Source: Sphingomonas koreensis
GTDB lineage: Bacteria > Pseudomonadota > Alphaproteobacteria > Sphingomonadales > Sphingomonadaceae
DNA length: 64,000 nucleotides
Assembly (NCBI GenBank): GCA_006438735.1
Contig: RCZF01000001.1
Location: 682,001-746,000 of the forward strand
Direction of reading: 5' to 3'
In this document: positions 25,401 to 34,366 of the stretch, piece after piece
Numbering within the stretch: position 1 is the first letter of the stretch
Layout: each line of letters opens with the position of its first letter
The notes under the pieces: generated by a model
Seen by the model: the letters and a program-made list of their open reading frames with translations, nothing else
Database searches by the model: none
What the model was told of the DNA's origin: nothing
Program-made: the position numbers and the translations under genes

Positions 25401-25418
25401 GACCGAATGCCCCTTTCG
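25401..25418 (+). promoter_or_regulatory. Locus-wide CCC-TTT motif, copy 5
   Basis: The site reads GACCGAATGCCCCTTTCG and shares a 13-base identical core with the copy upstream of the LuxR-type gene (6819-6831, other strand). It lies in the divergent gap between two glycosyltransferase genes, 34-52 bases upstream of the plus-strand start. Confidence 0.45.
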
Positions 25419-25452
25419 CGACGCCGCGCACCGCTGGCATCGTCGGCCGTGC

Positions 25453-26577
25453 ATGACCGACGTCGTTCCCATCGGATCCGCGCCGCCATCGGCCGGGCGG
25501 TCGATCGCAATCGTCGTCGCGGCGCTCGGCGCCGGCGGGGCGGAGCGTGTCGTCGCGTGGCTCGCCGGTCATTGGTTGGCGAGGGGCGCGCAGGTCACCG
25601 TGATTTCGTTCGATGCCGAGGGCGACGCGATCTACCACGCCTTTCCCGCCGGCGTCCGCTTCGTTCGGCTCGGAATCCCCGCCCGTCGCGGGCGCCGCTG
25701 GCTGCCCCCGCCGCTTAGCCGTATCGTCGCGCTGCGCCGCGCGGTGACCCGTATCGAGCCCGATCTGGTGGTCAGCTTCCTCACCAAGATCAATGTCCTC
25801 ACGCTCGCCGCGACGATCGGCCTGTCGATCCCGGTGGTCGTCGCCGAGCGCAACAACCCGGAGCACCAGCCCGCGCACCCGCTATGGCGGTTCGCGTTGC
25901 CGCCGCTCTACCGTCGCGCCGCCGCGATCGTCTGCCAGACGCATGCCAGCCGCCGCTGCATCCCGGCGGCGAGCCGCAGCCGAATCTGGGTGATTGCCAA
26001 TCCAGTGACCCCAGCCCGCGAGCCGCTCCGTCATCCGCGCCCGCGCACCATCGCCGCGGTCGGCCGGCTCGAGTCCCAGAAGGGCTTCGACCTGCTGATC
26101 GATGCCTTTGCCCGGATCGCCGAGCGCCAGCGGGGCTGGCGACTTGAGCTATGGGGAAGCGGCCCCGATGCCGACGCCCTGCGCGAGCGGATCGCAGCCC
26201 ATCGGCTGGACGATCGAATCGCGCTGCGCGGGCTCAGCGAGCGTCCCGGGGGGTGGATCGCCGAAACCGGCATCTTCGTCCTGCCTTCGCGTTACGAAGG
26301 CTTCCCGAACGTGCTCGGCGAGGCGATGGCGGCGGGGCTGCCGGTGATCGCCGCCGATTGCGATTTCGGGCCGGCCGAACTCGTGATCGATGGCGACAAC
26401 GGGCTGCTGGTTCCGCGCGAAAATGTCGCTGCGCTGGCAACGGCGCTCGATCGGCTGATCGGTGATAGCGGCTTGCGCGAACGGCTGGCGGCAGCGGCGC
26501 CGCTGGTCGTCGATCGCTTCTCGTCGCGCCGGATCGCCGCGGAATGGGACTCATTGACGACGACGCTGCTCGGCTGA
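25453..26577 (+). CDS. Glycosyltransferase family 4
   Basis: This is a 374-residue GT-B enzyme with an N-terminal ALGAGGAERVVAWLA loop typical of GT4 proteins, VGRLESQKGFDLLIDAF in the C-terminal Rossmann domain, and EX7E at E282 and E290 (EGFPNVLGE). The domain plan resembles GalNAc- and glucosyl-transferases of capsule loci, but the donor is not predictable. It is a single gene on the plus strand and converges on the next minus-strand glycosyltransferase with no gap between stops (26577/26578). Confidence 0.88.
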   Translation: MTDVVPIGSAPPSAGRSIAIVVAALGAGGAERVVAWLAGHWLARGAQVTVISFDAEGDAIYHAFPAGVRFVRLGIPARRGRRWLPPPLSRIVALRRAVTRIEPDLVVSFLTKINVLTLAATIGLSIPVVVAERNNPEHQPAHPLWRFALPPLYRRAAAIVCQTHASRRCIPAASRSRIWVIANPVTPAREPLRHPRPRTIAAVGRLESQKGFDLLIDAFARIAERQRGWRLELWGSGPDADALRERIAAHRLDDRIALRGLSERPGGWIAETGIFVLPSRYEGFPNVLGEAMAAGLPVIAADCDFGPAELVIDGDNGLLVPRENVAALATALDRLIGDSGLRERLAAAAPLVVDRFSSRRIAAEWDSLTTTLLG

Positions 26578-27795
26578 TCAGGCAAGCAACGCATCGTAAA
26601 CCGCGCTTACCTGACGGCAATGGCGACCGATCCCGAAACGCGTCCGGGCATCGGCCTGCGCCGTTGCAGCGAGCGCACGCGGATCGTCGTCGGCGAGCGC
26701 GATCGCGGCGCGAGCCAGCGCCTCGGCATCCTCGGGCATCACCAGCCGGCCCAATCGCCCATCGTCCAGCGCCTCGACATTGCCGCCAGAGCGCGTCGCG
26801 ACGACGGGCGTGCCGACCAGCATCGCCTCGATCAATGTGCGCCCGAACGGCTCTCCGACCGCGGGCACGATCAGTTGGTCGCACGCCGCGATCCAGCGCG
26901 GCCCCGGCGAGCGCCAGCCCATCACGCGCACGTCTTCGTCGAGCCCCGCCACGGCGATCCGTTGCCGCACCGCGAGGTCCATCGGCGGTTCTTCGGCGGC
27001 ACCGAACATCAGCCCGACCACCGCGCGATCGGGCCACAGCTTGCGCAGCCGCGCGATCATATCGATGAACAGCAGCGGCCGCTTGCGCGCGACGAACGCC
27101 CCGAAATAGCCGAGCAGCAGGGTTTCCTCGGGCACCCCGAGCTCGGCGATGAGCCCCGCGCGCGCCGCAGTGCGATCGACCGCGAGGTCGCTGTCGAAAG
27201 GGCTGTGGACGACGCTCGCCTTGCCTGCGGCGGAGATCATACCGGGCCGCGGCAGCGAGAATTGCGAAACGGTCAGCACGCGATCGGCGAGGAACGGTGC
27301 GGCGAAGCGCAGTCCACGCGATCCCGGATCGCCGCGATGATGCCACAGCAGCCGCGCACCGGCGAGCTTGGTGGCGAGCGCCCAATTGACCTGGGTTCGC
27401 CCGTCATTGATGTGAACGATATCGACTGCCTCGCGGCGCAGAAAGCGGATCTGTTGACGCAGGCTGGCGATTCCCGCCCTGATGACATTCGCGCCAACCC
27501 GCGTCGCATAGGGCAGTTCGGGCCAATCGAACGGACACAAGACGCGGATGCCCTGCGCGCCGAATAGCTGTGCGAGCTTGCCAGCGGGATATTGCACGAC
27601 CACCAATGGATCGTATCGCTCGCGATCGAGCCGCCGCACGAGCTCGAGCACGGACAGGTGGCTGCCGCCGATCACGTCACCGCTGAACGGAAAGCAAATG
27701 CGCGCGCGACGGCGCGTGGTGATCCCCGCGATATCGGGCCGGGCGAGCGCTACCGTCGTTGAGGCGGTCCCGCTCATTCGGCCGCCGCCGACCAT
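26578..27795 (-). CDS. Glycosyltransferase family 4
   Basis: This is a 405-residue GT-B enzyme. The N-terminal domain has FSGDVIGGSHLSVLEL, and the C-terminal domain has the nucleotide-binding region GYFGAFVARKRPLLFI and EX7E at E315 and E323 (EPFGRTLIE). The ATG at 27795 has a strong GAGGA site upstream and overlaps the methyltransferase gene by 22 bases. A second ATG at 27777 would give a 4-base ATGA junction. It is the last gene of the minus-strand operon that begins with the Wzy gene at 33395, so it is co-expressed with export and polymerisation genes. Confidence 0.87.
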   Translation of the reverse strand: MVGGGRMSGTASTTVALARPDIAGITTRRRARICFPFSGDVIGGSHLSVLELVRRLDRERYDPLVVVQYPAGKLAQLFGAQGIRVLCPFDWPELPYATRVGANVIRAGIASLRQQIRFLRREAVDIVHINDGRTQVNWALATKLAGARLLWHHRGDPGSRGLRFAAPFLADRVLTVSQFSLPRPGMISAAGKASVVHSPFDSDLAVDRTAARAGLIAELGVPEETLLLGYFGAFVARKRPLLFIDMIARLRKLWPDRAVVGLMFGAAEEPPMDLAVRQRIAVAGLDEDVRVMGWRSPGPRWIAACDQLIVPAVGEPFGRTLIEAMLVGTPVVATRSGGNVEALDDGRLGRLVMPEDAEALARAAIALADDDPRALAATAQADARTRFGIGRHCRQVSAVYDALLA

Positions 27796-28775
27796 GACTG
27801 GTCCTCGATGCGATCTCGGCGCGCCTTCTCGGCGGCGATCCGCGCGCCGATGTCATATTGCAGCGGGGTGATCGTCAATGTCGACGACGATAGCGAGCGA
27901 CCGACGACGAAGCCCAGCCACTCGAGCCCGAACGGCATCAAGCGGCGGTATCGCGCCGCTGCCGGTCGCTTGGCGAGTTGCCGCAATTTGGTGGAGAACA
28001 GATCCTTGGTGAATTGGTACGATGTCGCCATCCCGCGCCGGCTGGCGGCGTCCGCGATCTCGCGGAACGAGCGATAGGTGGTCCAGCATTCGATGAACTT
28101 TGCCGTCTCTACCGCGTGCCGTGAGACCGAGCCGTGGCCGAGCAATGTGCGATCGAGCCGATAGCGGCCGATGCCGAGCCGGCTCATCATCGCGATCCAG
28201 GCGACACGATAATTGAAGTCGCGGATCCAGTGCGAGAAGGGCACATGGCAATGCGCCTCCTGCATGCACTGGCCGAGCGGGAAGACATGGATCGATGGGC
28301 CCCCCGGCGTTACCGCAAAGCGGAGGTTATCCAGGAAATGATCGAGATCCTCGACATGCTCGATCACCTGGTTCGACACCGCGATGTCGAACGATCCCGC
28401 GGGATAGCCCCAATCATCGCCTTCGGAGATCATGTGGATGCGCTTTGACCAATCGATCGCCGGATGCCGTTCGGAAAGATAGGCGAGCGTGCGGCCCATC
28501 TGGCTATCGTCGCTGAAGCCGTGCTCGCCGATGTCGAAGCCGTGGATTTCGAGTCTGGACGAGGCGAGATGGCGATCGGCGAGCGTCTGCAACGAATGGA
28601 TCATCCGCCCGTCACCGCAGCCGATGTCGAGGATGCGCAGCGTATCGCCGCGCGGCGTCACGCGGCCCTCGGCGATCAGCGTGCGGATCAGCGTGAAGAT
28701 GTGTTGATGCGTGGCTGATGGCCGTGCGGCGTCGCCGGCGACCGGCGCGTGCATGTCGAGGCCGGCCGGCGTCAT
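27774..28775 (-). CDS. SAM-dependent methyltransferase
   Basis: This 333-residue protein has the class I SAM motif ILDIGCGDGRMIHSL (residues about 47-61) and the methyltransferase-11 post-motif SNQVIEHVEDLDHFLDNL. The C-terminal 130 residues are basic and show no further motif that I recognise. O- or N-methylation of a sugar residue is expected from context, not proven. The start is an ATG at 28775 that overlaps the lyase stop in an ATGA junction, and the 3' end overlaps the glycosyltransferase gene. It is probably soluble and cytoplasmic. Confidence 0.85.
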   Translation of the reverse strand: MTPAGLDMHAPVAGDAARPSATHQHIFTLIRTLIAEGRVTPRGDTLRILDIGCGDGRMIHSLQTLADRHLASSRLEIHGFDIGEHGFSDDSQMGRTLAYLSERHPAIDWSKRIHMISEGDDWGYPAGSFDIAVSNQVIEHVEDLDHFLDNLRFAVTPGGPSIHVFPLGQCMQEAHCHVPFSHWIRDFNYRVAWIAMMSRLGIGRYRLDRTLLGHGSVSRHAVETAKFIECWTTYRSFREIADAASRRGMATSYQFTKDLFSTKLRQLAKRPAAARYRRLMPFGLEWLGFVVGRSLSSSTLTITPLQYDIGARIAAEKARRDRIEDQSWSAAAE

Positions 28776-30163
28776 GGCTGTGCCGCGCCGGCTTGGCCGA
28801 TCAGGCGAGCGCTGAGATCGGCGAGAAACGCATCGAGATTGGCGAGCTTGCTGCCATTGGCATGATCCCAGGGGTCGGGCCGGGTCGGATCGGCGCCGTG
28901 CGCGCGCTCCCAATCGTCGTCCATCCCGTCCTGATCGGCATCCGGATAGGGCGTGCCGGCGGCGATCGGCGGGATCGTCCCCGGCGCGCGGACGATGTGC
29001 CCGGTGCGATTGCGCGTCTCATCGACCATCTGGGCATCGAATGCATCGCGCGGGAAAGCGCCGGCATGCGTCAGCACGGCTTCATAGGCCTGATCCGCGC
29101 TCATCGGCTTGATCGTCAGCGGACATGGCGGGGAGGCGAGGGCAACGGCTTGCGAATCGGGGGCGATGTGCTCGAACTTGCCGTCGAATCGATTGCCGAA
29201 CATGTAGATCGCGGCGTTGCCGGTCGAGCCGATCTCTTCGCGATCGATACCGACGGCGTGGTCGGCGGTCGACGGCCCTTTGCGCATCACGTTGGCGACG
29301 ATCGATACCGGGGCGCCGCCATAGCTCTCCCATACCTCGGCGAATTGCGAGCTGGCATCGTAGAGCACGTTGTTGACCACCTCGGCGCACGAATTGGGCG
29401 GGAAGTTGATGTCGGGATTGCGGTCGTTGTTGTGCGCGCAGAGATTGTCGAGGAAGCTCAATTGCTGCGGCCCCTTGGGATCGCTGGCGAGCAACGCGCA
29501 TTTGCTGTGATGGGGGATCCCCTCGGCGAAGATCGACCAGCTGATCGTGATGTCGTCGTTGTCGCCATAAGGGTTGATCACCTCGTCGCGCGCCCAGCTG
29601 GCGCTGACGTGATCCACGATCACGTTGCGGCTGTTCTCGATGGTGATCGAATCCTCGGCTTCGCGCGCGCCGCCGATGCGATCGTTCCGCACGCGGATAT
29701 GGCGGACGACCACGTCGTGGTTGTTTTTAATGAGCAGCGGCGTGAAGCCGTTCGGGCCGCCGCCATGCGCCAGCGTGACGCCGCCGCCCGGCGCCGTCTG
29801 CCCCGCGATGGTCAAAAAGGGATTGCTGATCACCGGTGGGCGCCCGGTGAACCGGATCACGCCGGCGACGCGGAAGATGCAGACGCGCGGCCCCGACGCC
29901 TCGACGCACGCGCGAAACGACCCTGGCCCCGAATCGGCGAGCGTGGTGACCATGATGATCTTGCCGCCGCGCCCGCCTTTCGTGCCGGCGCCAAACCCAG
30001 TCGCCCCGGGAAAGGCGAGCGGCCCGGTTACCGCTTCGGGTGGCGGCGGCGGTTTGGCCTCGGTCGGATCGCTGCACGCCGCAAGGCCGAGGCAGAGCAG
30101 GATCACGAGCAGCGCGACGAGACCGCCGCTGCCGACCAACGAACGCGAAGCGGCGACAGGCAT
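28772..30163 (-). CDS. Lipoprotein polysaccharide lyase, pectate-lyase-like beta helix
   Basis: This 463-residue protein starts with a lipoprotein signal ending in a lipobox (LGLAACSDP, Cys about residue 30) and a proline-rich linker, so it is anchored in a membrane. The body is a right-handed beta helix of the pectate lyase type, with AFPGATGFGAGTKGGRGG near the N terminus, TIAGQTAPGGGVTL, and asparagine-rich turns such as NVIVDHVSASWARDE. The C-terminal DADQDGMDDDWE motif is a calcium-binding repeat. It probably cleaves the locus's own polymer for release or turnover. A housekeeping pectinase seems less likely, because the gene sits between export and methyltransferase genes with overlapping junctions on both sides. 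The cleaved linkage is unknown. Confidence 0.85.
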   Translation of the reverse strand: MPVAASRSLVGSGGLVALLVILLCLGLAACSDPTEAKPPPPPEAVTGPLAFPGATGFGAGTKGGRGGKIIMVTTLADSGPGSFRACVEASGPRVCIFRVAGVIRFTGRPPVISNPFLTIAGQTAPGGGVTLAHGGGPNGFTPLLIKNNHDVVVRHIRVRNDRIGGAREAEDSITIENSRNVIVDHVSASWARDEVINPYGDNDDITISWSIFAEGIPHHSKCALLASDPKGPQQLSFLDNLCAHNNDRNPDINFPPNSCAEVVNNVLYDASSQFAEVWESYGGAPVSIVANVMRKGPSTADHAVGIDREEIGSTGNAAIYMFGNRFDGKFEHIAPDSQAVALASPPCPLTIKPMSADQAYEAVLTHAGAFPRDAFDAQMVDETRNRTGHIVRAPGTIPPIAAGTPYPDADQDGMDDDWERAHGADPTRPDPWDHANGSKLANLDAFLADLSARLIGQAGAAQP

Positions 30164-31392
30164 CAGAACTGGCTCCTGAGTTCGATCGCAACCCGCGTGC
30201 GTTCGAACGGCTGGCTGGGATCGTCGCTGCGGCGCTTGGCGTAACTGCCGGTCAGTGCCACCGCGAGATAGCGGTTGATGCGGTATTCGGCCTCGCCGCT
30301 CGCGCCGATCGTGCGCTCGGTGATCCCGGTGCCGATATAGCTGCTGTGGCGGTAGAAGGCCGAAGCCTGAAGGTGGAGGTTGCTGCGCGCCTCGGCCTGG
30401 ACGCCCAAGCGGACGCGAGTGTCGGTGCGTTGCTGTGCGCCGTTGCGCACCGTCGCGACGTCGCCGCGAAAGCCGTCGAGCGTGAAGCCCAAGCGCCGCG
30501 ACGGCAGATACGACATCGAGATGTCGGCGGAGAGACCGGTGCGGCCCTTGAGCGACGGATCGTCGGGCGCAAAGTGGAACACGCCGACGGTCGCCTCGCC
30601 GTGGAAGAAACCGCTCTGCGCTAGATTGAGCCCGGCGCGGACGCCGTAAGTATCGGCATCGCGGTTGACCCCGGTGTAATCGGTCGCAAGCCGGAAATCG
30701 CGGCGATTGTAGAAGCCGGTGACGATCGCGCGAACGTTGCCCGACACATAATAGCCCGCAGTGGCGCGCCCGGCGTAGATCGCAAGATCGCGGTCGCTGT
30801 CGATCGGCGCGAGGTAATTGATCCTGCTGGCATCGCCACGCACCTGCAGATAGGCGCGACCGGTGTCGTGGGTCCACGCCACCTCGGTATCGACCAGATT
30901 GATCCGCCGCGGCCCGGTGCTGCGCGTCTGGCTCGCCTCTGGATCGCCGCGGTCCTCGATCGCGCGGCGCAGGCTGACGAAACCGGCGAGGGTATCGGTG
31001 CTGCCGAGATCATAGGCGCCCTGTATCCGGAGCGTCGCGGCGTCGCTGTCCTCGGTGCTGTGCTTGAAGAAGCGGCGAAACTGCAACTCGCTGAGCAGCG
31101 AGAGGTTGAGCGGCCCGCTGTCGAGCTTGGCCTCGACCCGCGGCGTCAGCACGAATACCCCGTCGCCCACCACATTGGTCGGCGAGGCATAGATGTTGCT
31201 GTCATATACAACGCCCGCTTCTGCCGACGGGTAAAGCCGGAACGGCCCGAGCGGCACGCCTTCGGGCGGCAGGTCCTGACCCGGCAGATCGATGATCGGC
31301 GCGGTCTGATCGATCCGCTGGGCGTGACCGGGCGTCGCCAGCGCCGCGAGCGAGGCGGCCGCAGCCAGCGCGACCCGGCGTCTCAGAACCAC
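30163..31392 (-). CDS. Outer-membrane beta-barrel protein of exopolysaccharide export (BBP2-like)
   Basis: This 409-residue protein has a signal peptide (residues 1-24, ending GHA-Q), a short periplasmic lead, and then about 16-18 amphipathic beta strands ending with a terminal phenylalanine (VAIELRSQF), the outer-membrane insertion signature. The first strands (YPSAEAGVVYDSNIYASPTN) match the outer-membrane beta-barrel family often found beside Wza-like genes in alphaproteobacterial exopolysaccharide loci. It probably forms part of the secretion path or its exit barrel. The GTG start at 31392 overlaps the wza-like gene, and the stop shares a base with the lyase start. Confidence 0.85.
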   Translation of the reverse strand: MVLRRRVALAAAASLAALATPGHAQRIDQTAPIIDLPGQDLPPEGVPLGPFRLYPSAEAGVVYDSNIYASPTNVVGDGVFVLTPRVEAKLDSGPLNLSLLSELQFRRFFKHSTEDSDAATLRIQGAYDLGSTDTLAGFVSLRRAIEDRGDPEASQTRSTGPRRINLVDTEVAWTHDTGRAYLQVRGDASRINYLAPIDSDRDLAIYAGRATAGYYVSGNVRAIVTGFYNRRDFRLATDYTGVNRDADTYGVRAGLNLAQSGFFHGEATVGVFHFAPDDPSLKGRTGLSADISMSYLPSRRLGFTLDGFRGDVATVRNGAQQRTDTRVRLGVQAEARSNLHLQASAFYRHSSYIGTGITERTIGASGEAEYRINRYLAVALTGSYAKRRSDDPSQPFERTRVAIELRSQF

Positions 31393-31961
31393 CGCTCGTG
31401 GACCTGAATCTGATCGCCCGGCTGAACCGGTGCGTCGGCGTCGGCGCGGCCCTGCATCTGCTGGCCGTCGAGCGTGCGCGTAATCGCCACGCGCTGCTGA
31501 TCGGCGCGGAAGGTGTAGCCCCCCGCCATCGCCACCGCCGCGCGCACCGACATGCCGGGGCGATAGGCATATTCGCCCGGCTTGTTGACCTCGCCCAGGA
31601 TGTAGAACGGCCGCAGCGCCGTTGGCTGCACATTGACCATCGGCGTTTTGAGGATCTGTTTGTCGAGCAGCTTCTGTTTGATCGCGCCCTCGAGCTGCGC
31701 GAAGGTCTTGCCCTGGGCCTGCACCTTGTCGATCATCGGCAAGGACAGCGCGCCATCGTCGGCGACGGTGAAGGTGGTGTTGTTGAACGCGTCGAGCCCG
31801 TAGACGTAGATGCGGACCTCGTCTCCGGTGCCGAGCTGATATTGGGTCGTGGCCAGCGGCGGCATCTGCGGCAGCGACCCCGTTCCGCCCGCACAGCTGT
31901 TCAACATCAGTGCAAGGGCGATGCCGGTGGTCACCCGTGTCAACGATCGGCTGATCTGCAT
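31383..31961 (-). CDS. Wza/GumB-like polysaccharide export lipoprotein
   Basis: This is a 192-residue lipoprotein with a basic start, a hydrophobic core and the lipobox LNSC (Cys at 23). The Poly_export/Wza motif YQLGTGDEVRIYVYGLD comes next, then one SLBB domain (RPFYILGEVNKPGEYAYRPGM). It is short, like GumB or the sphingomonad export proteins, and lacks the Wza C-terminal transmembrane helix, so the separate beta-barrel protein encoded next (30163-31392) may supply the outer-membrane pore. A strong GGGGAGG precedes the ATG at 31961. Its C terminus overlaps the barrel gene's start by 10 bases. Confidence 0.92.
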   Translation of the reverse strand: MQISRSLTRVTTGIALALMLNSCAGGTGSLPQMPPLATTQYQLGTGDEVRIYVYGLDAFNNTTFTVADDGALSLPMIDKVQAQGKTFAQLEGAIKQKLLDKQILKTPMVNVQPTALRPFYILGEVNKPGEYAYRPGMSVRAAVAMAGGYTFRADQQRVAITRTLDGQQMQGRADADAPVQPGDQIQVHERWF

Positions 31962-32015
31962 GACTGCCTCCCCAACTGGCGGAAAAGGTGCCGAAAACAT
32001 GGCCAAGCCGCGATA

Positions 32016-33395
32016 CTATCGGATCGCCGCGGGATCGGGTTGGGCTATTCCGGTGGGGTCGCGGCGCAGAGGTCGTACTGGCCGAGCGGCGTAACTCGTT
32101 TGGATACGTCCCCTGTCACTTTTGGAGAGTATCAATAGGGCGAGCAGCACCGGCACGATGATCAGCCGCGAAAACAGGTGCGGGCTCGACTGGCTGTAGA
32201 TGACGAACACCGAAACCACGGCGAGCGCCATGCCCGCCTCGATCCGATTGTATGCGAGGCGGGAGATCGGCATCCAGAATAGCAGCGCGACGAGCATGAG
32301 CAGGCCACCGAACGACATCAGCCCCCCTTCGACCAGCATCAGCAGATAGAGGTTGTGGACCGGCTGCTTGATCTCGTTGGTGGTGCGAAAACGGTCCGCG
32401 CCGAGCCCGACGATCAGCGTGCGATCGGCGGTGTGCCAGGCGAGCTTGATGAGCTCGACGCGGCCCTTGTAGGTGCCGGCCTCCTCGATGTCGCCGCTTG
32501 AAATCGCGCTGCCGACGCGCTTCTCGAAAATCGACGGGACCGGCGCGCCGCTGGCGAAGAAGATCGAGGCGGCGACGGCCGCGAGCAGCAGCGTACCGCC
32601 GATATAGCGCATGCCGAGGAACAGCAACGTAATCGCAATCGCCACCATCGCCGCGCTGAAGCCGGTGAACGACGCGCTGAGCATCAGCGCCCAGCCGAGC
32701 AGCGGCGCCGCGATCGCCGCGAACCAGGTGGGCAGGATGCGCGTCGAATAGGCGTAGATCAGCAGCGGCAGCGTGAAGGCGATGATCGCGCCGTTCCAGT
32801 TCGGCTCCGAGGCGAAGCTCGACAACCGGCCGTTGCCCGCGAGGAAATCGTCGGAAAAGATCGCCGCGGCCTGGGCGTGCGTCATCGTTAGGCTGGCGAC
32901 GATGCCGAGCGCCTCCATCACGAAGATGCCGATGATGAATGCAGCGACCAGCCGCCGCGCGAGCGCTTCGGGCTGCGCCATCAGCAGCATCGGCAGCGCC
33001 AAGAATCCGACCAGATATTGAAAGGCGATGATCAGCCACCGCGTCATGTCGATATGATAGAGCGAGCCGAGGAACAGCCCACCCAGCATCATCGTCAGCC
33101 CGATCAGCCAGAACGGCGTCGCCGCACCGAACGGCATCGCGGTAAGCTGCCCGCGCGCGAGACCGATCGCGAACGCCAGCAGAAACGCGCAATCGGCCAA
33201 GGTGACATTGATCCCGCCGAGGTGCAGCAGCTGATAGCCGGTCAGGAATGCGCCCACGACCATCAGCCCCGCCGCCGCAGGATGAGGGCCGCGCTCGACC
33301 AGAGTCGGTGTCAGGAGAACCTCGGGCGGCAGCGGCATCTCGCCGCGCAACCGCCGGTCGCCGGCCGAGATGATCGGGGTGACGGGGCGCGGCAT
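32016..33395 (-). CDS. Wzy-like polymerase / O-antigen ligase family protein
   Basis: This is a 459-residue polytopic inner-membrane protein with about 11 hydrophobic segments and a large periplasmic loop between roughly residues 285 and 340 (RVGSAISSGDIEEAGTYKGR, then LIVGLGADRFRTTNE and QPVHNLYLLMLVEGG), which is the Wzy_C pattern. It would polymerise lipid-linked repeat units in the periplasm. Ligation to another acceptor cannot be ruled out from sequence. The ATG at 33395 with GGAAGG upstream is chosen; the frame is open further upstream but shows no coding-like sequence. It is the first gene of the six-gene minus-strand export operon. Confidence 0.87.
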   Translation of the reverse strand: MPRPVTPIISAGDRRLRGEMPLPPEVLLTPTLVERGPHPAAAGLMVVGAFLTGYQLLHLGGINVTLADCAFLLAFAIGLARGQLTAMPFGAATPFWLIGLTMMLGGLFLGSLYHIDMTRWLIIAFQYLVGFLALPMLLMAQPEALARRLVAAFIIGIFVMEALGIVASLTMTHAQAAAIFSDDFLAGNGRLSSFASEPNWNGAIIAFTLPLLIYAYSTRILPTWFAAIAAPLLGWALMLSASFTGFSAAMVAIAITLLFLGMRYIGGTLLLAAVAASIFFASGAPVPSIFEKRVGSAISSGDIEEAGTYKGRVELIKLAWHTADRTLIVGLGADRFRTTNEIKQPVHNLYLLMLVEGGLMSFGGLLMLVALLFWMPISRLAYNRIEAGMALAVVSVFVIYSQSSPHLFSRLIIVPVLLALLILSKSDRGRIQTSYAARPVRPLRRDPTGIAQPDPAAIR

Positions 33396-33548
33396 TAGAC
33401 GGGCGCCTTCCGTTTGGCACGAACTGGCATGGCGCGGGTCGGAATCATGCGTCGCTATCCGGCTATGCAGCCGCTGCGGCGACCACTTGTCCGGTCGATG
33501 TGTGGCCGATGCCCCCGCCGCGCGCCATTCGCATTCGGGAGGATGCCG

Positions 33549-33568
33549 CGCCCGAAAGGGGTAGCCAC
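33549..33568 (-). promoter_or_regulatory. Locus-wide CCC-TTT motif, copy 6
   Basis: On the minus strand it reads GTGGCTACCCCTTTCGGGCG, sharing CCCCTTTCG with the copy at 25401 and TACCC-TTT with the copy at 9229. It lies in the 278-base divergent gap between the Wzy gene (start 33395) and the PIG-L gene (start 33674). Confidence 0.4.
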
Positions 33569-33673
33569 CGGCAAATAGGGATCGGGCCGAAATCGCGTTT
33601 CCCGATCGTCGTCGCGGCCGCCTACGATTGCGCCCTCGACGACGGAAGGAGCGGGACGCTTGAGGCACCGAAC

Positions 33674-34366
33674 GTGATCGAACCGCTATCGGCCGATCGC
33701 GTCGCCGTGATCGCGCCGCATCCCGACGACGAAGTGCTCGGCTGCGGCGGCACGATCGCGCGGCTCACCGCCGGCGGCGCCGAGGTGCATGTCGTGATCG
33801 CGACCCGAGGCCGGCCGCCGCAATTTTCCGAAAGCTATATGGCGGCGGTGATGGCCGAGGCCGAGACCGCGCACCGCCTGCTCGGCGTGACGCAGACGCA
33901 TCGGCTCGATCTCCCCGCCGCCGCGCTCGATGCCATGCCCGCAGCCGAGATCAACGCGCGGCTTGGCGAGTGCCTCGATGCGATCGCCCCCGACACGCTG
34001 TTCATACCGTTCGTCGGCGACATCCATCTCGACCATCAGGCCTGCTTCACCGCGGCGATGGTCTGGGCGCGCCCGCGCCGAGCCGACGCGCCGGCGCAAA
34101 TCCTCGCTTATGAAACCTTGTCCGAAACCAATTGGGCGGCGCCCGGAACGACCCCAGCCTTCCTGCCCAATTGCTTCATCGACATCGCCGATCAGCTCAC
34201 GCTCAAGATCGACGCGTTCGCCGCGTTCCGGTCACAGGCCAAGGCGTTTCCCGACGAACGCTCGCCCGAGGCGATCCGTGCGCTGGCGACGATGCGCGGC
34301 GCCACCGTATTCTGTCGGGCCGCCGAGGCCTTCATGATCGTCCGTCAAATCGTGCGCGCGTCATGA
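33674..34366 (+). CDS. PIG-L/LmbE-family deacetylase
   Basis: This 230-residue protein has the zinc-binding PHPDDEVLGCGGT motif near the N terminus and the second metal motif GDIHLDHQA, so the metal site is complete. These enzymes remove N-acetyl groups from GlcNAc-type sugars or related molecules. The GTG at 33674 is chosen because TTGAGG lies 8-13 bases upstream and the protein then begins just before the first beta strand; the frame is open further upstream but reads as non-coding. The stop overlaps the flippase start by 4 bases (ATGA). A role in editing a sugar residue of the repeat unit is likely. Confidence 0.88.
   Translation: MIEPLSADRVAVIAPHPDDEVLGCGGTIARLTAGGAEVHVVIATRGRPPQFSESYMAAVMAEAETAHRLLGVTQTHRLDLPAAALDAMPAAEINARLGECLDAIAPDTLFIPFVGDIHLDHQACFTAAMVWARPRRADAPAQILAYETLSETNWAAPGTTPAFLPNCFIDIADQLTLKIDAFAAFRSQAKAFPDERSPEAIRALATMRGATVFCRAAEAFMIVRQIVRAS

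Noticed and set aside
28718..30244. 508-codon open frame on the plus strand
   Set aside because: It is antisense to the lyase gene, whose signal peptide, beta-helix motifs and calcium repeat are clear.
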